DNA from: Gammaproteobacteria bacterium
Lineage (GTDB): Bacteria; Pseudomonadota; Gammaproteobacteria; Pseudomonadales; Azotimanducaceae
DNA length: 64,000 nt
Assembly (NCBI GenBank): GCA_009840305.1
Contig: VXNY01000008.1
Coordinates: forward strand, 1 to 64,000
Direction of reading: 5' to 3'
Part shown: positions 29,901 through 38,002 of the stretch, piece after piece
How the letters are laid out: every line of letters starts with the position of its first letter
Position numbering within the stretch: the first letter of the stretch is position 1
The notes under the pieces: model-generated
Databases searched by the model: none
The model's input: only the letters and a program-made list of their open reading frames with translations
What the model was told of the DNA's origin: nothing
Made by a program: the position numbers and the translations under genes

Positions 29901-30415
29901 TCGAGCAGAAGAAGATTCAACATAGAATGCATTTGGAAAGGTTCGGAAAATTGCCATTCCGTCCAATCGCAAGTCAGTCCTATTCCGTGCAATGCTCCAA
30001 CGATTAAGCATGTGGCGATCCATAACAAAACTGACACGCTAAGGATCCTTCCCACAAGATACTCAATACTTGTTACTGGTTTCGATCTCAATACTTCCTC
30101 AATTCGATCTCTAGCATTCCGTTGCGAAGCGTCGAGCAACAGTACAAGAGTACCAAGTTGAAATACCAAGACCACATAGGGAGAAATGTTGCCTAGCAGG
30201 AAACGAGGAGTCGCGATACCGAACGAAGGAGAGTAAATCGCGCCACCTTGTAGGTAGATGCACGAAAATAAGTACCCAACGAATGCGAACAGAAAAAGAC
30301 TTGCGCACAAGATCCAAAATCGCATCCTACGACGAGTGGTTCGTAACTCGGATTTACATACGGCCAGAACTCTGTGTGTTGAATCGAGGAGTGATCTCGG
30401 CTTGCTTATAAACAT
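26951..30415 (-). CDS. ABC-2 permease / degenerate M1 peptidase / golvesin-like fusion, copy 2
   Basis: A 1154-residue paralogue of the protein encoded at 20354 with the same three parts. The N-terminal 290 residues are an ABC-2 permease with DASQRNARDRIEEVLRSKPV in the first loop. The M1-like part runs from about 310 to 870 and contains VGGGLRMKSLSSLPEIG. The C-terminal golvesin-like domain runs from IIVDDLDEDFSI to FADAIRWTKVPDE. The zinc-site position reads LGIAERYWSHH in place of HExxHQWWGHQ, again without the metal ligands. The two copies differ widely in sequence, so the duplication is old. ATG start; no ABC ATPase nearby. The next gene upstream is the divergent thioredoxin-fold gene at 30734. 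Confidence 0.72.
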   Translation of the reverse strand: MFISKPRSLLDSTHRVLAVCKSELRTTRRRMRFWILCASLFLFAFVGYLFSCIYLQGGAIYSPSFGIATPRFLLGNISPYVVLVFQLGTLVLLLDASQRNARDRIEEVLRSKPVTSIEYLVGRILSVSVLLWIATCLIVGALHGIGLTCDWTEWQFSEPFQMHSMLNLLLLDAPVSFVVWCSVLVLLTSVVRFRIGVLILGFALMTGWSIVVSESPYSFLAILSASSNDSLFISEISPQFASLATMGARLASLAFAGALLVFATLFRQIDGLSVTFKNALGSGLLALSGVLYGSVAWGVVQHYYVEPAKWREVHESQTSEGSIDILDISGSVHINPKTSLFVDLELLLKAEATEKLTFTFNPSMKIQDLMLDDQHAKHSFRNGLLKVERGDSSNEDVIHRLRIVARGVPDPRFGYINSAIDYLSDPKAPTQAVELLGKDGSVYDKGYVALMAGVHWYPAAGSLRNSSKKVRRGNDFFNVDLTIELTPKTWQLVAAGTRVKSESDKSSLYQVNPEYATSEINLFASQFERATLVAGGMTFNLHLHKKHTQNLQFWQEELHTTFQKHVELLLLQFTDFELSLPTNTLNLVEVPDRLRTVGGGLRMKSLSSLPEIGLLKERGFPKVNIERLYSEQIPTQSFGFEEAQRDLHFLVFISYFNRALGTDNPFLGIAERYWSHHTSATGEFAEVLDEVVLALIAPSIDPFSIYSTLHVADLSLLMPSDITWFSKYSSVSRARLQEQYFGSRTAIWNSIERQGLYDLLNSDNRQKKLEPILLKARKIARGLKLINDEERLNSWLTEFRNQFTGNTYSLADLVESAKLNGIQIEPCLTSWLTGSDLPGYVVSPLTIAQLADDETGSPQFQTTVVVRNVQPVDGVIQLTYPTQSSAADLYWTHWIETAGIQIDANSSTRINITTPYELRQIQVVPGLSLDRKPFVIRTDSNIEDLRLFAPRPFLEDSDWFPITNEQIIVDDLDEDFSISQPDAGSKLYISVTPKNWFSRRDLRIFEVDKGLAVYTDAFFNMPQEVWHRRLGAGSYGRHRKTTAIAWVPKLKPPGRVSFVAELPISTTWTLEYHLPVEWNEANDFSRLTYKLRVHDAENVWNLSFDTNSKEVTKGWNFVEELNLKAGTVTVQVLGTASPGLMFADAIRWTKVPDE

Positions 30416-30733
30416 TTCTTTCTTAACCGTGGGCTACTTGTACAAGGCAATATCTTCTCAATTTCATCGCTTCAATTTTAGGGGCACCAATTAAGAACAA
30501 GTTGTTACGGTCGGTTGAAGTTGGGACCGAAAAACAGGGAAAAGGCTGATGTAGCTCTCAGATTTTTACACTATCTTATTGTGCGTTTTTAGCTGTAGAT
30601 CAAGAGTCCACATGTTGGCAAATCGATGTAGTTTGCTTACTGCCGAAAAAGATACAATCCAATTAATCTCCATCACGTGAATCTAATACTCTTTGCGATC
30701 ACCAGCTTTCTTACATTCGGAGCGTTTTAACTC
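30416..30733. other. divergent intergenic region of unit 2
   Basis: 318 bp between the second permease fusion and its divergent thioredoxin-fold gene. It should hold both promoters. I see no gene and no strong repeat; a short CGGTC/GACCG pair occurs near 30510-30530. Confidence 0.5.
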
Positions 30734-32125
30734 ATGAACTCGTCAAAGGTTCAAACAAATTCTTTCTTGATAGCTATTTCGTCGTTGATATTGATAGCGT
30801 GTTCGAATTTACATGGACAACAGGAAGAAAACGAACCCGAAAATACACCAACAGATACCACGAAAACCTCTAGCGAAGGGGTAGAGTTCTTCCACGGCAC
30901 GTTTGAAGACGCTCTTGCGTACGCCGCGCAAACCGAAAAGTTGGTCTTCGTTTATGCTTACGATTACAGCGGGCGTGGTGCAAACATCGTAATGGAGGAC
31001 GCTGTGTTTCCATTACCGAACATAGGCAAGTACATCAACGAGCGATTTGTCAGCGTTAAGTTCGATCTAAATGACGAAGAATTGAATGGATCTGCGATCG
31101 CGACACGGTATAAATTTAGTATTCCTCCAACGTTTCTAATTCTGGATTCTGAGGGTCGTGAAGTAGGCCGCGCGCAGGACAGGTATGGTGCGTTACCAAA
31201 CCAATTCTTGTCAATGATCAGTCGCGTGCTTGGAGAATCCTCATCCACGATTGACGAGATGCAAGCTAAATACGACTCTGGTGAACGTTCTTCAGAGTTT
31301 GTTCAAGAGTTTTTGATGCAAGCAATTGTCGAACGAGCCCTTCTAAATATCGATTCTGAAGAGAACACTCAGGTCTGGTTCGAAGAATCTGCGAAGTACA
31401 GGAATATTGCAAGAGGGTATTTTGCAAGTAAATCTCATTCAGAACTAATCAATGAAATCGATGCTCATTTAGTCATGTACTATTGGGATGGAATGCCACG
31501 TGGGGATGCACTCGTCGAATTTGTAATGGACCATTTCGAAGAATTTCTTGCAGTGTCGTCCGTATCCTCATTAACGCAATTCACACTGTTCGCAACCTGG
31601 TCTGCGGCAGGTGCTGCTGCCCAAGCTGGCGACGAAAATTACTCGGAGTACATTGATGCCCTCGAGGATTATCCACTAAACAAAGCCGTGGAATATGTAC
31701 GTCATCGTTTTCCTTCTAGTAATTTTCTCCCAGATCGGATGAAAGCAGATTTCAAACCGATATTTCTTGCCGGGAAACAGGATTGGGACGGATATTACGA
31801 CCTTTACAAGAAAAAGTTAGAAGAAGGGGCAGACGACACCCTTGGTACAGAATTGATATGGGCCATGATTCAGTTAAGCAGTTCCGACAACGTGAAACAT
31901 CACGATTTAGCAATCGAATTAGGGCAGCGCGGATTCGAAAAAGATAAGAACGATCCCTATACCGCTGCTACCTACATCCAGTACTTAGTCATATTGGAGA
32001 AACCGGATGAAGCCAAGCGAGTCGCGGAGGAATATCGTTTGAGACTATCGGAATCGGAAGCTGATGAAGCAAATCTTACGATATTCAATGAAAGCACCGA
32101 AATGTTTCTGAATGAGAGTAACTAG
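30734..32125 (+). CDS. thioredoxin-fold lipoprotein without CxxC, copy 2
   Basis: A 463-residue paralogue of the gene at 24020. The signal sequence ends in a lipobox (SLILIAC, cysteine 23). The thioredoxin-like region (about 50-165) keeps the frame of the paralogue: FHGTFEDALAYAAQTEKLVF, then RFVSVKFDLNDEELNG and SIPPTFLILD with the cis-proline. Where copy 1 has TLDCASC, this protein has YDYSGRGAN, so the redox cysteines are gone. The C-terminal 120 residues are helical and TPR-like (LAIELGQRGFEKDKNDPYT). It is divergent from permease fusion copy 2. A redox-inactive binding or chaperone role is the reasonable inference. Confidence 0.68.
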   Translation: MNSSKVQTNSFLIAISSLILIACSNLHGQQEENEPENTPTDTTKTSSEGVEFFHGTFEDALAYAAQTEKLVFVYAYDYSGRGANIVMEDAVFPLPNIGKYINERFVSVKFDLNDEELNGSAIATRYKFSIPPTFLILDSEGREVGRAQDRYGALPNQFLSMISRVLGESSSTIDEMQAKYDSGERSSEFVQEFLMQAIVERALLNIDSEENTQVWFEESAKYRNIARGYFASKSHSELINEIDAHLVMYYWDGMPRGDALVEFVMDHFEEFLAVSSVSSLTQFTLFATWSAAGAAAQAGDENYSEYIDALEDYPLNKAVEYVRHRFPSSNFLPDRMKADFKPIFLAGKQDWDGYYDLYKKKLEEGADDTLGTELIWAMIQLSSSDNVKHHDLAIELGQRGFEKDKNDPYTAATYIQYLVILEKPDEAKRVAEEYRLRLSESEADEANLTIFNESTEMFLNESN

Positions 32126-32570
32126 TTCTCTTCAGTAGTTTCCTAGAGAGGATGATGCCACGTCCCGCAGAAGTCCTTGAGCCGGGTAGTACCATCAGCA
32201 TTAAGCGATTGCAATTAGGCTCGAGCGTTTTCTAAAAGACTTGAAAAATAACTGGATTGAACCAACGGAGGAAGTCTCGCAGCACGACTAATTGCTACGA
32301 AAACTCATGTTCCTACTATTTACCAAACAACATAGGCAAATTTTCGCCATATAAAGAGTTTTCCCTCGGCCTTACGATCGGGAACAATTGGCTGTTAAAG
32401 CTTTTTCGAAAAGTGTGAGTAAGCGCTCAGATAGCTCGGGGTTCGTTGTCTTTGCCGTAGTCATAATCGGACTCGAGCGTGAAGAGGGTCAGTGATGCGA
32501 AAAGTGAGTCGTGGATGTTTAACACGTCGCAAAACTACGATATGTGTTGTCGTGTTTATAAGAACCAGTC
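32126..32570. other. 445-bp intergenic region without recognised gene
   Basis: It lies between a plus-strand and a minus-strand gene that converge. A 30-codon minus-strand frame (32372-32464) has an ATG but no clear ribosome site and no recognised family. No terminator hairpin with a T-run was found. Confidence 0.4.
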
Positions 32571-34001
32571 TTAGATTGGTGTCAGTGCCTTCGATCCATT
32601 AAGGACAACTAGGTCAAGGGTTCGTTGTACGTCATCCCAAGTAGTAGTATGATTCAGGATACACATCCTAAGCGAAAATTTCCCTTTCAACGTTGTTGAG
32701 GAGACAAATGCTAACTCGTCCCAGAACAAGTGCGCTAATACTTTCCGATTGATCTCGTCCAAACTTTGCTCATCCTCTCGACCGTCATTAACCCTAAAAC
32801 ACACAATCCCTAGCGATACCGGTGTTATTAACTCCAGAACTGGGCTTGACTCGACATAGGCTGCAGCGCGATTTGCTAAGTCCAACCCACGCTGGATTGC
32901 TGCTCGAAACGGAGCTAAACCGAAAATTTGCACGGACATCCAGATTTTTAAAGCCCGAGGTGAACGGCTTAGTTGTAAGCCGCGGTCCGAGAAATTGGGG
33001 TGGTTCGCTCCCCAAATGGTGTCCTGTAGTGCATCATGGCGGATAGCGAACGCATTGTTTAGATGCTGACCATTTTTCACGATGAGCGCACCGGCTTCAA
33101 ATGGTTGAAAAAACCACTTATGGGCGTCGATTCCGATGGAGTCCGCACGATTGATGCCTTCAAGTTTCACTTTGCCGTCATCGGTGAGCAAAGCGAATCC
33201 GCCGTAAGCGGCGTCTACGTGCAACCATATGTCTTCACTTTCGCAATAGTCAGCTAGAGCTATTAATGGATCAATGGAACCCGTGCTGGTAGTACCTGCG
33301 TTTGCACAGACAGCTACAACGTGTAGCCCATTGGCTTTGTCCTCCGAGATTTGCCGACGTAAAGCACTCACATCCATTTGAAATCTGTCATCGGTGTCGA
33401 TGAGGCGAATGTGTTCCCGCCTTACTCCGGCGATCAAAGCGGCCCTAATTAACGCACTGTGACTTTGGTTGCTCATATAAATTACCGGTCTCGATGGGTG
33501 TCCAGCGGCTTCTCGAGCAGCTACTATCGCTTCCACGCTTGCAGCTGAACCCCCAGAGGTCATCAATCCACCAGCGGATTCAGGGTAGCCAATCCAATTT
33601 CGTATCCAATCTATAACAACTAGTTCCAAGTGGCTAGTACCGCTTGAAACGAGCCAAGAGCACGTGTTTATGTTGAAACCCGACGCAAGGAAATCAGCTA
33701 AGATCCCTGGCCAAGTTGGCGAAGAAGGTACAAATCCAAAGAATCGAGGATGATCTAGTTGTGCCCCGTACGGCAATACGTCCCGAGCTACTTGTTCCAA
33801 AACTTCTTCCGCTACTCGGCCGTTTTCTGGCGGCGGACCGTCGAATTCTCTTGCAAGGATTTCCCGAAATTCGCCGTCCCAAGCCTTAGCACTGTCCATC
33901 GCTCCGATACGTTCAATCAGAATGTCTGCTGCTTTTGACGCGAGTTGTCGCATCTGTTGTGGTGACATTTCAAGTTCAGACTGCTTGTCAGAATCTTCCA
34001 T
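32571..34001 (-). CDS. group II PLP-dependent decarboxylase (aromatic-amino-acid/glutamate decarboxylase family)
   Basis: A 476-residue cytoplasmic enzyme of the fold-type I group II decarboxylases. Landmarks are LMTSGGSAASVEAIVAAR (PLP phosphate region), NQSHSAL (stacking histidine), HVDAAYGGFALL (aspartate that binds the pyridine nitrogen) and DAHKWFFQP with the PLP lysine at about 295. The sequence is nearest to tyrosine/DOPA/tryptophan-type decarboxylases, but the substrate cannot be decided from it. The ATG at 34001 is preferred over the in-frame TTG at 34016 because GGAG precedes it by 5 bases. It stands alone, with no transporter beside it that would suggest an acid-resistance pair. 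Confidence 0.88.
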   Translation of the reverse strand: MEDSDKQSELEMSPQQMRQLASKAADILIERIGAMDSAKAWDGEFREILAREFDGPPPENGRVAEEVLEQVARDVLPYGAQLDHPRFFGFVPSSPTWPGILADFLASGFNINTCSWLVSSGTSHLELVVIDWIRNWIGYPESAGGLMTSGGSAASVEAIVAAREAAGHPSRPVIYMSNQSHSALIRAALIAGVRREHIRLIDTDDRFQMDVSALRRQISEDKANGLHVVAVCANAGTTSTGSIDPLIALADYCESEDIWLHVDAAYGGFALLTDDGKVKLEGINRADSIGIDAHKWFFQPFEAGALIVKNGQHLNNAFAIRHDALQDTIWGANHPNFSDRGLQLSRSPRALKIWMSVQIFGLAPFRAAIQRGLDLANRAAAYVESSPVLELITPVSLGIVCFRVNDGREDEQSLDEINRKVLAHLFWDELAFVSSTTLKGKFSLRMCILNHTTTWDDVQRTLDLVVLNGSKALTPI

Positions 34002-34047
34002 GAGTGCTCCGTTCAATGAAATTCGCAGGAAAGTCCTTTTTGAAAGA

Positions 34048-34191
34048 ATGAGTCGAACAACGTTGACATGTCTCTTACTTTCAGGCTTCGTTTGGGCGTA
34101 TGGGTTGCTCAGTCATTGGTTGTTTCGCGACCGAGTTCATATCAAAAATGATAATCCAAACACTCTAAACTTCAAAGAACTCACCCCGTAA
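34048..34191 (+). CDS. possible small single-pass membrane protein
   Basis: A 47-residue frame beginning ATG 34048 with one hydrophobic helix (TTLTCLLLSGFVWAYGLLSH) and a polar, basic tail. The ribosome site is weak (GAAAGA adjacent to the start). It sits in the divergent region between the PLP decarboxylase and the ATPase gene. It could be chance; the long hydrophobic stretch is the only support. Confidence 0.25.
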   Translation: MSRTTLTCLLLSGFVWAYGLLSHWLFRDRVHIKNDNPNTLNFKELTP

Positions 34192-34343
34192 GACGAATGT
34201 GATCTGATACAGTTGTTGATCTACGGTAGAAGTTTAAAACATGAACGATGGTCTCTACGAATAAAAAGACTACATTGCTGTGAAAGTCTGTATCGAGAGA
34301 AACACAGGACACGCCAAAAAGCACGATTAGCATTGACGTTAAA

Positions 34344-34397
34344 TTAGAAGTCTAAACGCAAACGTAATTTACATTTAGACGTCTAAATGTAAAATAC
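34344..34397. promoter_or_regulatory. two phased palindromic operator-like sites
   Basis: TTAGAAGTCTAA (34344-34355) and TTAGACGTCTAA (34375-34386) are copies of one dyad, TTAGA-NN-TCTAA. Their centres are 31 bp apart, close to three helical turns. The second is the core of a longer palindrome: ACATTTAGAC/GTCTAAATGT is perfect, and with flanks GTAATTT/AAAATAC it reaches 34 bp with a single mismatched pair (34364-34397). Together with its place over the promoter this looks like a repressor binding region. Confidence 0.6.
34368..34395 (+). promoter_or_regulatory. putative promoter of the ATPase gene, giving a leaderless mRNA
   Basis: TTTACA (34368-34373), a 16-base spacer and TAAAAT (34390-34395) fit a sigma-70 promoter. 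Transcription would begin near 34402, the ATG itself, and no ribosome site precedes the ATG. The spacer is filled by the second palindrome. Confidence 0.45.
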
Positions 34398-34401
34398 ATT
34401 T

Positions 34402-35541
34402 ATGATTGAACGAAAATATTGGCTTCGTAAGATCGAGCAATCTTGGAAAAAAAGCTCGATCGTTTGGTTAGCTGGTGTCCGTCGAGTTGGCAAAACAACT
34501 CTGGCTCAAATGTTGTCATCACAGTCTGTTCTATACTTGAACTGTGACCTTCCTTCGGTACAAAGAGAGCTTGAAGATCCCGAAACATTTCTAAATTCTA
34601 TTTCTCGGGGAGCAATCGTTATCTTTGACGAAGTGCACCGTTTGTCAGATCCTTCCACAGTGTTGAAATTAGCGGCAGATACCCGAGCTGATTTGCGGGT
34701 GTTGGCCACCGGTTCATCCACATTACTTGCTACAAGAAAGTTCCGTGACTCTTTAACCGGAAGAAAGAGAGTCATTCAGCTGACTCCAATTTTGTGGTCG
34801 GAGTGCATTTCAACTTTTGATGTTAAGGACCTCGACCATCGTCTATTGCACGGTGGACTACCGCAAGCCTTGCTCTCCAGCGTGAAGGAACCAGAATTTT
34901 TCTCTGAGTGGATAGACAGCTTGTATGCGCGTGATATACAAGAACTTTTTAGTATAAGAAATCGAGTGGGTTTTCTCTCGCTACTTCGAATATTGTTACG
35001 ACAGAGTGGCGGACAATTAGACTACACCAAGCTAGCACGACTCACAGAACTCAGTCGACCAACAGTGAAAAGCTACGTTGAGGCGTTGCAAGTTGCATGT
35101 GTTGTTCACTTAGTTCCACCCCTTGGTGGTTCGTCAAGCCCAAGAGAAATTGTGAGCCGACCAAAGTGTTACTGTTTTGATACCGGATTTGTGACTCACG
35201 AGAAGGGATGGGACAGAGTTCGTGTTGAAGATCGTGGCATACTTTGGGAACACTTAATCCTAGACTTGCTCATGTCGCAGTTTCGATCAGAACAAGTCTT
35301 CTACTGGCGAGACAAGTCCAATAGAGAAATTGACTTTGTCGTTCGAACCCAAGCGAACGAGTACCATGCGATCGAGTGTAAGGTTGAACCAGATTCCTTT
35401 TCCTCAAAGTCGTTAGCAGAGTTCCGAACCTGGTATCCATCTGGCCGAAATTTTGTCGTTAGCCCACATACTTCTCGAGAATTCCGTCGAAGTTATCACG
35501 ACATAACAGTGACTTTTTTGCGGGATACTACAAGCATCTAA
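34402..35541 (+). CDS. AAA+ ATPase with DUF4143 C-terminal domain
   Basis: A 379-residue protein of the AAA_14/DUF4143 family. Walker A is GVRRVGKTT (25-33), Walker B IVIFDEVH (72-79) and the sensor region LATGSS (101-106). A winged-helix region follows (about 205-240: YTKLARLTELSRPTVKSYVE). The C-terminal domain has the nuclease-fold signature of DUF4143 (EIDFVV at 309-314 and AIECK at 323-327), although nuclease activity is not established for the family. These proteins are common in bacteria and archaea with poorly defined roles. The start is ATG 34402, 5 bases after the operator palindrome, with no ribosome site. The winged helix makes autoregulation possible. It may or may not belong to the conjugative fragment that follows. 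Confidence 0.85.
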   Translation: MIERKYWLRKIEQSWKKSSIVWLAGVRRVGKTTLAQMLSSQSVLYLNCDLPSVQRELEDPETFLNSISRGAIVIFDEVHRLSDPSTVLKLAADTRADLRVLATGSSTLLATRKFRDSLTGRKRVIQLTPILWSECISTFDVKDLDHRLLHGGLPQALLSSVKEPEFFSEWIDSLYARDIQELFSIRNRVGFLSLLRILLRQSGGQLDYTKLARLTELSRPTVKSYVEALQVACVVHLVPPLGGSSSPREIVSRPKCYCFDTGFVTHEKGWDRVRVEDRGILWEHLILDLLMSQFRSEQVFYWRDKSNREIDFVVRTQANEYHAIECKVEPDSFSSKSLAEFRTWYPSGRNFVVSPHTSREFRRSYHDITVTFLRDTTSI

Positions 35542-35627
35542 TCTTTAATTCGCTACACTCGATGTGTTAATACACGGTTGAGAATTGATTTAAACGCACC
35601 AAAATCCGTCCCAAAGATTCACTATCG

Positions 35628-36665
35628 ATGCTTCGAGGGATGTCGTCCATACAAATTAAATCGGTACTACGAAGATTTCTACTACCACTATTCTTTGCCG
35701 GATTTATCGGCTCTACCGTATCTGCTAAACTAAATTCGGTTCAAATCACAGATCAAACCCTAAAAGCTGTCGATTCCTGTCTAAAGTGGAAAGTCATAGG
35801 TACATGTACGTGGCTGCACTGTGATCTTTTCGGTTGTCGGGTTCGAGTTTCTCTGAAGATTGGTCATTATCGACCTGATCTCGTGGTTTCAGTCTATCCG
35901 ACAATAGAGTCTCATCCGTGGAATGAGGTCAAGACGGTAGTCAAAACCGCGTTTAGTCAAATCAAACACACACTACCAGAGAGTATTCGGAACGTTATAG
36001 AAGGGAATGCCTTGGAGCCTGGACACAGCTCGAAACATATTTCGAGAAATCTGCGATTATTTGAAAGCGATGTTATCGGACACCCACTGCTAGATTTACC
36101 AGCAAGTTACGCAGATTACTTTTGTACTTCCCACACTATTCCACTTATTCCGTATTACAGTTCTTTACTAGATATCCTCGCGTGGAGAAATCCAGAATTC
36201 GAGAACCTCAACTTAATAAATTCAATTCCAGGTAGACGCGAAATTGGTCGTTGGCCACTGTTCACTTGGGGTTCAGTTTATCCTCGATGTGGTTGGACCA
36301 ATCAGCCAAGCCCACCAAAAGCTGCCGCCGTCATTGCACAACGTGCCGGCGATATCGCGGTCAATGGCGGATTATTGCGTGTAAGAATTCCGATAGGTAG
36401 GTCTGCCGGTCATCAGAAGCGCTGGGGACCTCCTGCGCTCAGAGAAACGAACGGAAGCACTGGAACATGGCAAATGATTCATCCCCAAAAGGAGAGTTCG
36501 TGTGAAGCGTTCGGTACGAACGATCTCTGGTCAATAACAGGTTGGGGTGGTGGTAAAGTAGATAGGAAAAACGCTTATCTCTGGGTGCTGTGGCGTCCGT
36601 ATAAGTGTTGCGCCAAGAGGGGACAAGTTTTCCTCGGTTCTGATGACGTCCACGGGTACCCATGA
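35628..36665 (+). CDS. integrating conjugative element protein, TraU-like (TIGR03756 / PFL_4710 type)
   Basis: A 345-residue exported protein with a signal peptide (FLLPLFFAGFIGSTVSA). The mature start, with DSCLKWKVIGTCTWLHC and GCRVRVSLKIGHYRPDLVVS, is typical of TraU-like proteins of GI-type ICEs, where many cysteines form disulfides. In F-type transfer systems TraU takes part in mating-pair formation and DNA transfer. The start may be ATG 35628 or ATG 35640 (MSSIQIKS); the former is kept. The stop overlaps the next start by 4 bases. The gene order matches the PFL_4710-PFL_4711-TraG order known from ICEclc-like elements. Confidence 0.8.
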   Translation: MLRGMSSIQIKSVLRRFLLPLFFAGFIGSTVSAKLNSVQITDQTLKAVDSCLKWKVIGTCTWLHCDLFGCRVRVSLKIGHYRPDLVVSVYPTIESHPWNEVKTVVKTAFSQIKHTLPESIRNVIEGNALEPGHSSKHISRNLRLFESDVIGHPLLDLPASYADYFCTSHTIPLIPYYSSLLDILAWRNPEFENLNLINSIPGRREIGRWPLFTWGSVYPRCGWTNQPSPPKAAAVIAQRAGDIAVNGGLLRVRIPIGRSAGHQKRWGPPALRETNGSTGTWQMIHPQKESSCEAFGTNDLWSITGWGGGKVDRKNAYLWVLWRPYKCCAKRGQVFLGSDDVHGYP

Positions 36666-38002
36666 ATCAGTTGAAGACTTTTATCTGTGTAGTTGGCGTA
36701 CTCTTTTTGTCCATACACGCAACTGCACCACCAGCCCCACCTGAAGATAGCCTGTGGTACTACGAGATCGGTGGTGCGAAACCAGTGTCAGCTCCTGCTA
36801 ATCCAAGAGTCCACAGTACAACGATTGGGGGAAGTGCGAAGTTGGGTCTTGGATATAGTTGTTTGAAATTCGATCCCGTTACGGCTGTAACCGATACGCT
36901 GAATCAAGTTAAAGACGGGACCGAAAACATGCTCAATGCAATGACGCAGGCGGCTACGGGCGCGATCGCATCGTTACCTGCCATGATTTTACAACGTGCT
37001 AATCCAGGTTTATATGACCTTTTTCAAAACGCTCTAGTACGTGCTGAGCTAACCGTGGACCTCGCTACTAAATCGTGTGAACAAATGGAGAACGCGATCG
37101 CAAACAACAAGAATCCTTACGAAGATTTAGTAGTACTATCAAAAGGCAATGACTGGAAAGTACAGATGGGAGTAGGGGGTGGGAGCGTGATTGCAGCTAA
37201 TGAAGCAGTTGCCCAAGCAAACGGAGCAAACGGTTTACCTTGGATCGATGGAAGTGCTGGTGGAGACGGACAAGATCCCTTGGCATTGACTGAAGATATC
37301 ACACGAGCGGGTTTCAATGTACAGATGAATCGCTCGCCAAGTGCACAAGGTGCAGTAGCCGCCGATCCAGATCAACGTCTAACGCTCATTTGGAACGATC
37401 CAAGTGCGGCAGCCGATTGGTTAGTTGATGTGGTTGGTGAACATAACGTGACTACTTGTGAAGGATGCGAAAAATCGACCATACCCGGCAACGGGCTAGG
37501 GCCAGTCTTGGAACAAGAGAAAAGAAATCTCACAACTGTCTTAGAGTCAATAGTCTCGGGAAGTCAAACCCCTACGCTCTCAAACTTAGAGAGAGTTTCA
37601 GCACCTGGGATAGCCATTACTCGAGACGTTATCGAGAGTATCAACACGTTGCCCGTTACCGAGCAGCAGATTGTGATCGATCGTTTAGTCGCTGAGATTG
37701 CGGTCGCGCGTACTGTGGAGAAAGCCTTTATCGCACGTAGGTTAGTGAAGTCGGGAAGTTCAATACCTGAAGTACAAGCAAATCCAGTAGCGCGCGAGCA
37801 CGTACAGCAAGTAGTACGAGAACTTGACTCCGAAATCGATCGACTGGCGTTCGAGGCACGGATAAGAAAAGATCTAGTGTCGAATACCGCAACCAATTTA
37901 CTTAAACGGCATGATTCAAGGGAGAAAGCTTCGTTGACCGTTCCCGAAAGTAATAGCCGCGATCCTTATCCCCTAATTGACGGACGTGTCGAAAGTCCTT
38001 AA
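36662..38002 (+). CDS. integrating conjugative element protein (TIGR03755 / PFL_4711 type)
   Basis: A 446-residue exported protein with a signal peptide (MNQLKTFICVVGVLFLSIHA). Regions such as YYEIGGAKPVSAPAN, GLGYSCLKFDPVTAV and MLNAMTQAATGAIASLPAMI agree with the PFL_4711 family, found beside the TraU-like gene in ICE transfer regions. The C-terminal 150 residues are helical. Its likely place is the periplasmic part of the conjugation apparatus. ATGA overlap with the upstream gene and 26-base overlap with the next, so it belongs to one operon. Confidence 0.78.
   Translation: MNQLKTFICVVGVLFLSIHATAPPAPPEDSLWYYEIGGAKPVSAPANPRVHSTTIGGSAKLGLGYSCLKFDPVTAVTDTLNQVKDGTENMLNAMTQAATGAIASLPAMILQRANPGLYDLFQNALVRAELTVDLATKSCEQMENAIANNKNPYEDLVVLSKGNDWKVQMGVGGGSVIAANEAVAQANGANGLPWIDGSAGGDGQDPLALTEDITRAGFNVQMNRSPSAQGAVAADPDQRLTLIWNDPSAAADWLVDVVGEHNVTTCEGCEKSTIPGNGLGPVLEQEKRNLTTVLESIVSGSQTPTLSNLERVSAPGIAITRDVIESINTLPVTEQQIVIDRLVAEIAVARTVEKAFIARRLVKSGSSIPEVQANPVAREHVQQVVRELDSEIDRLAFEARIRKDLVSNTATNLLKRHDSREKASLTVPESNSRDPYPLIDGRVESP

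Noticed and set aside
32372-32464. 30-codon minus-strand frame (MTTAKTTNPELSERL...)
   Set aside because: Reads like a protein helix but is short, without a clear ribosome site or recognised family; may be a gene remnant.
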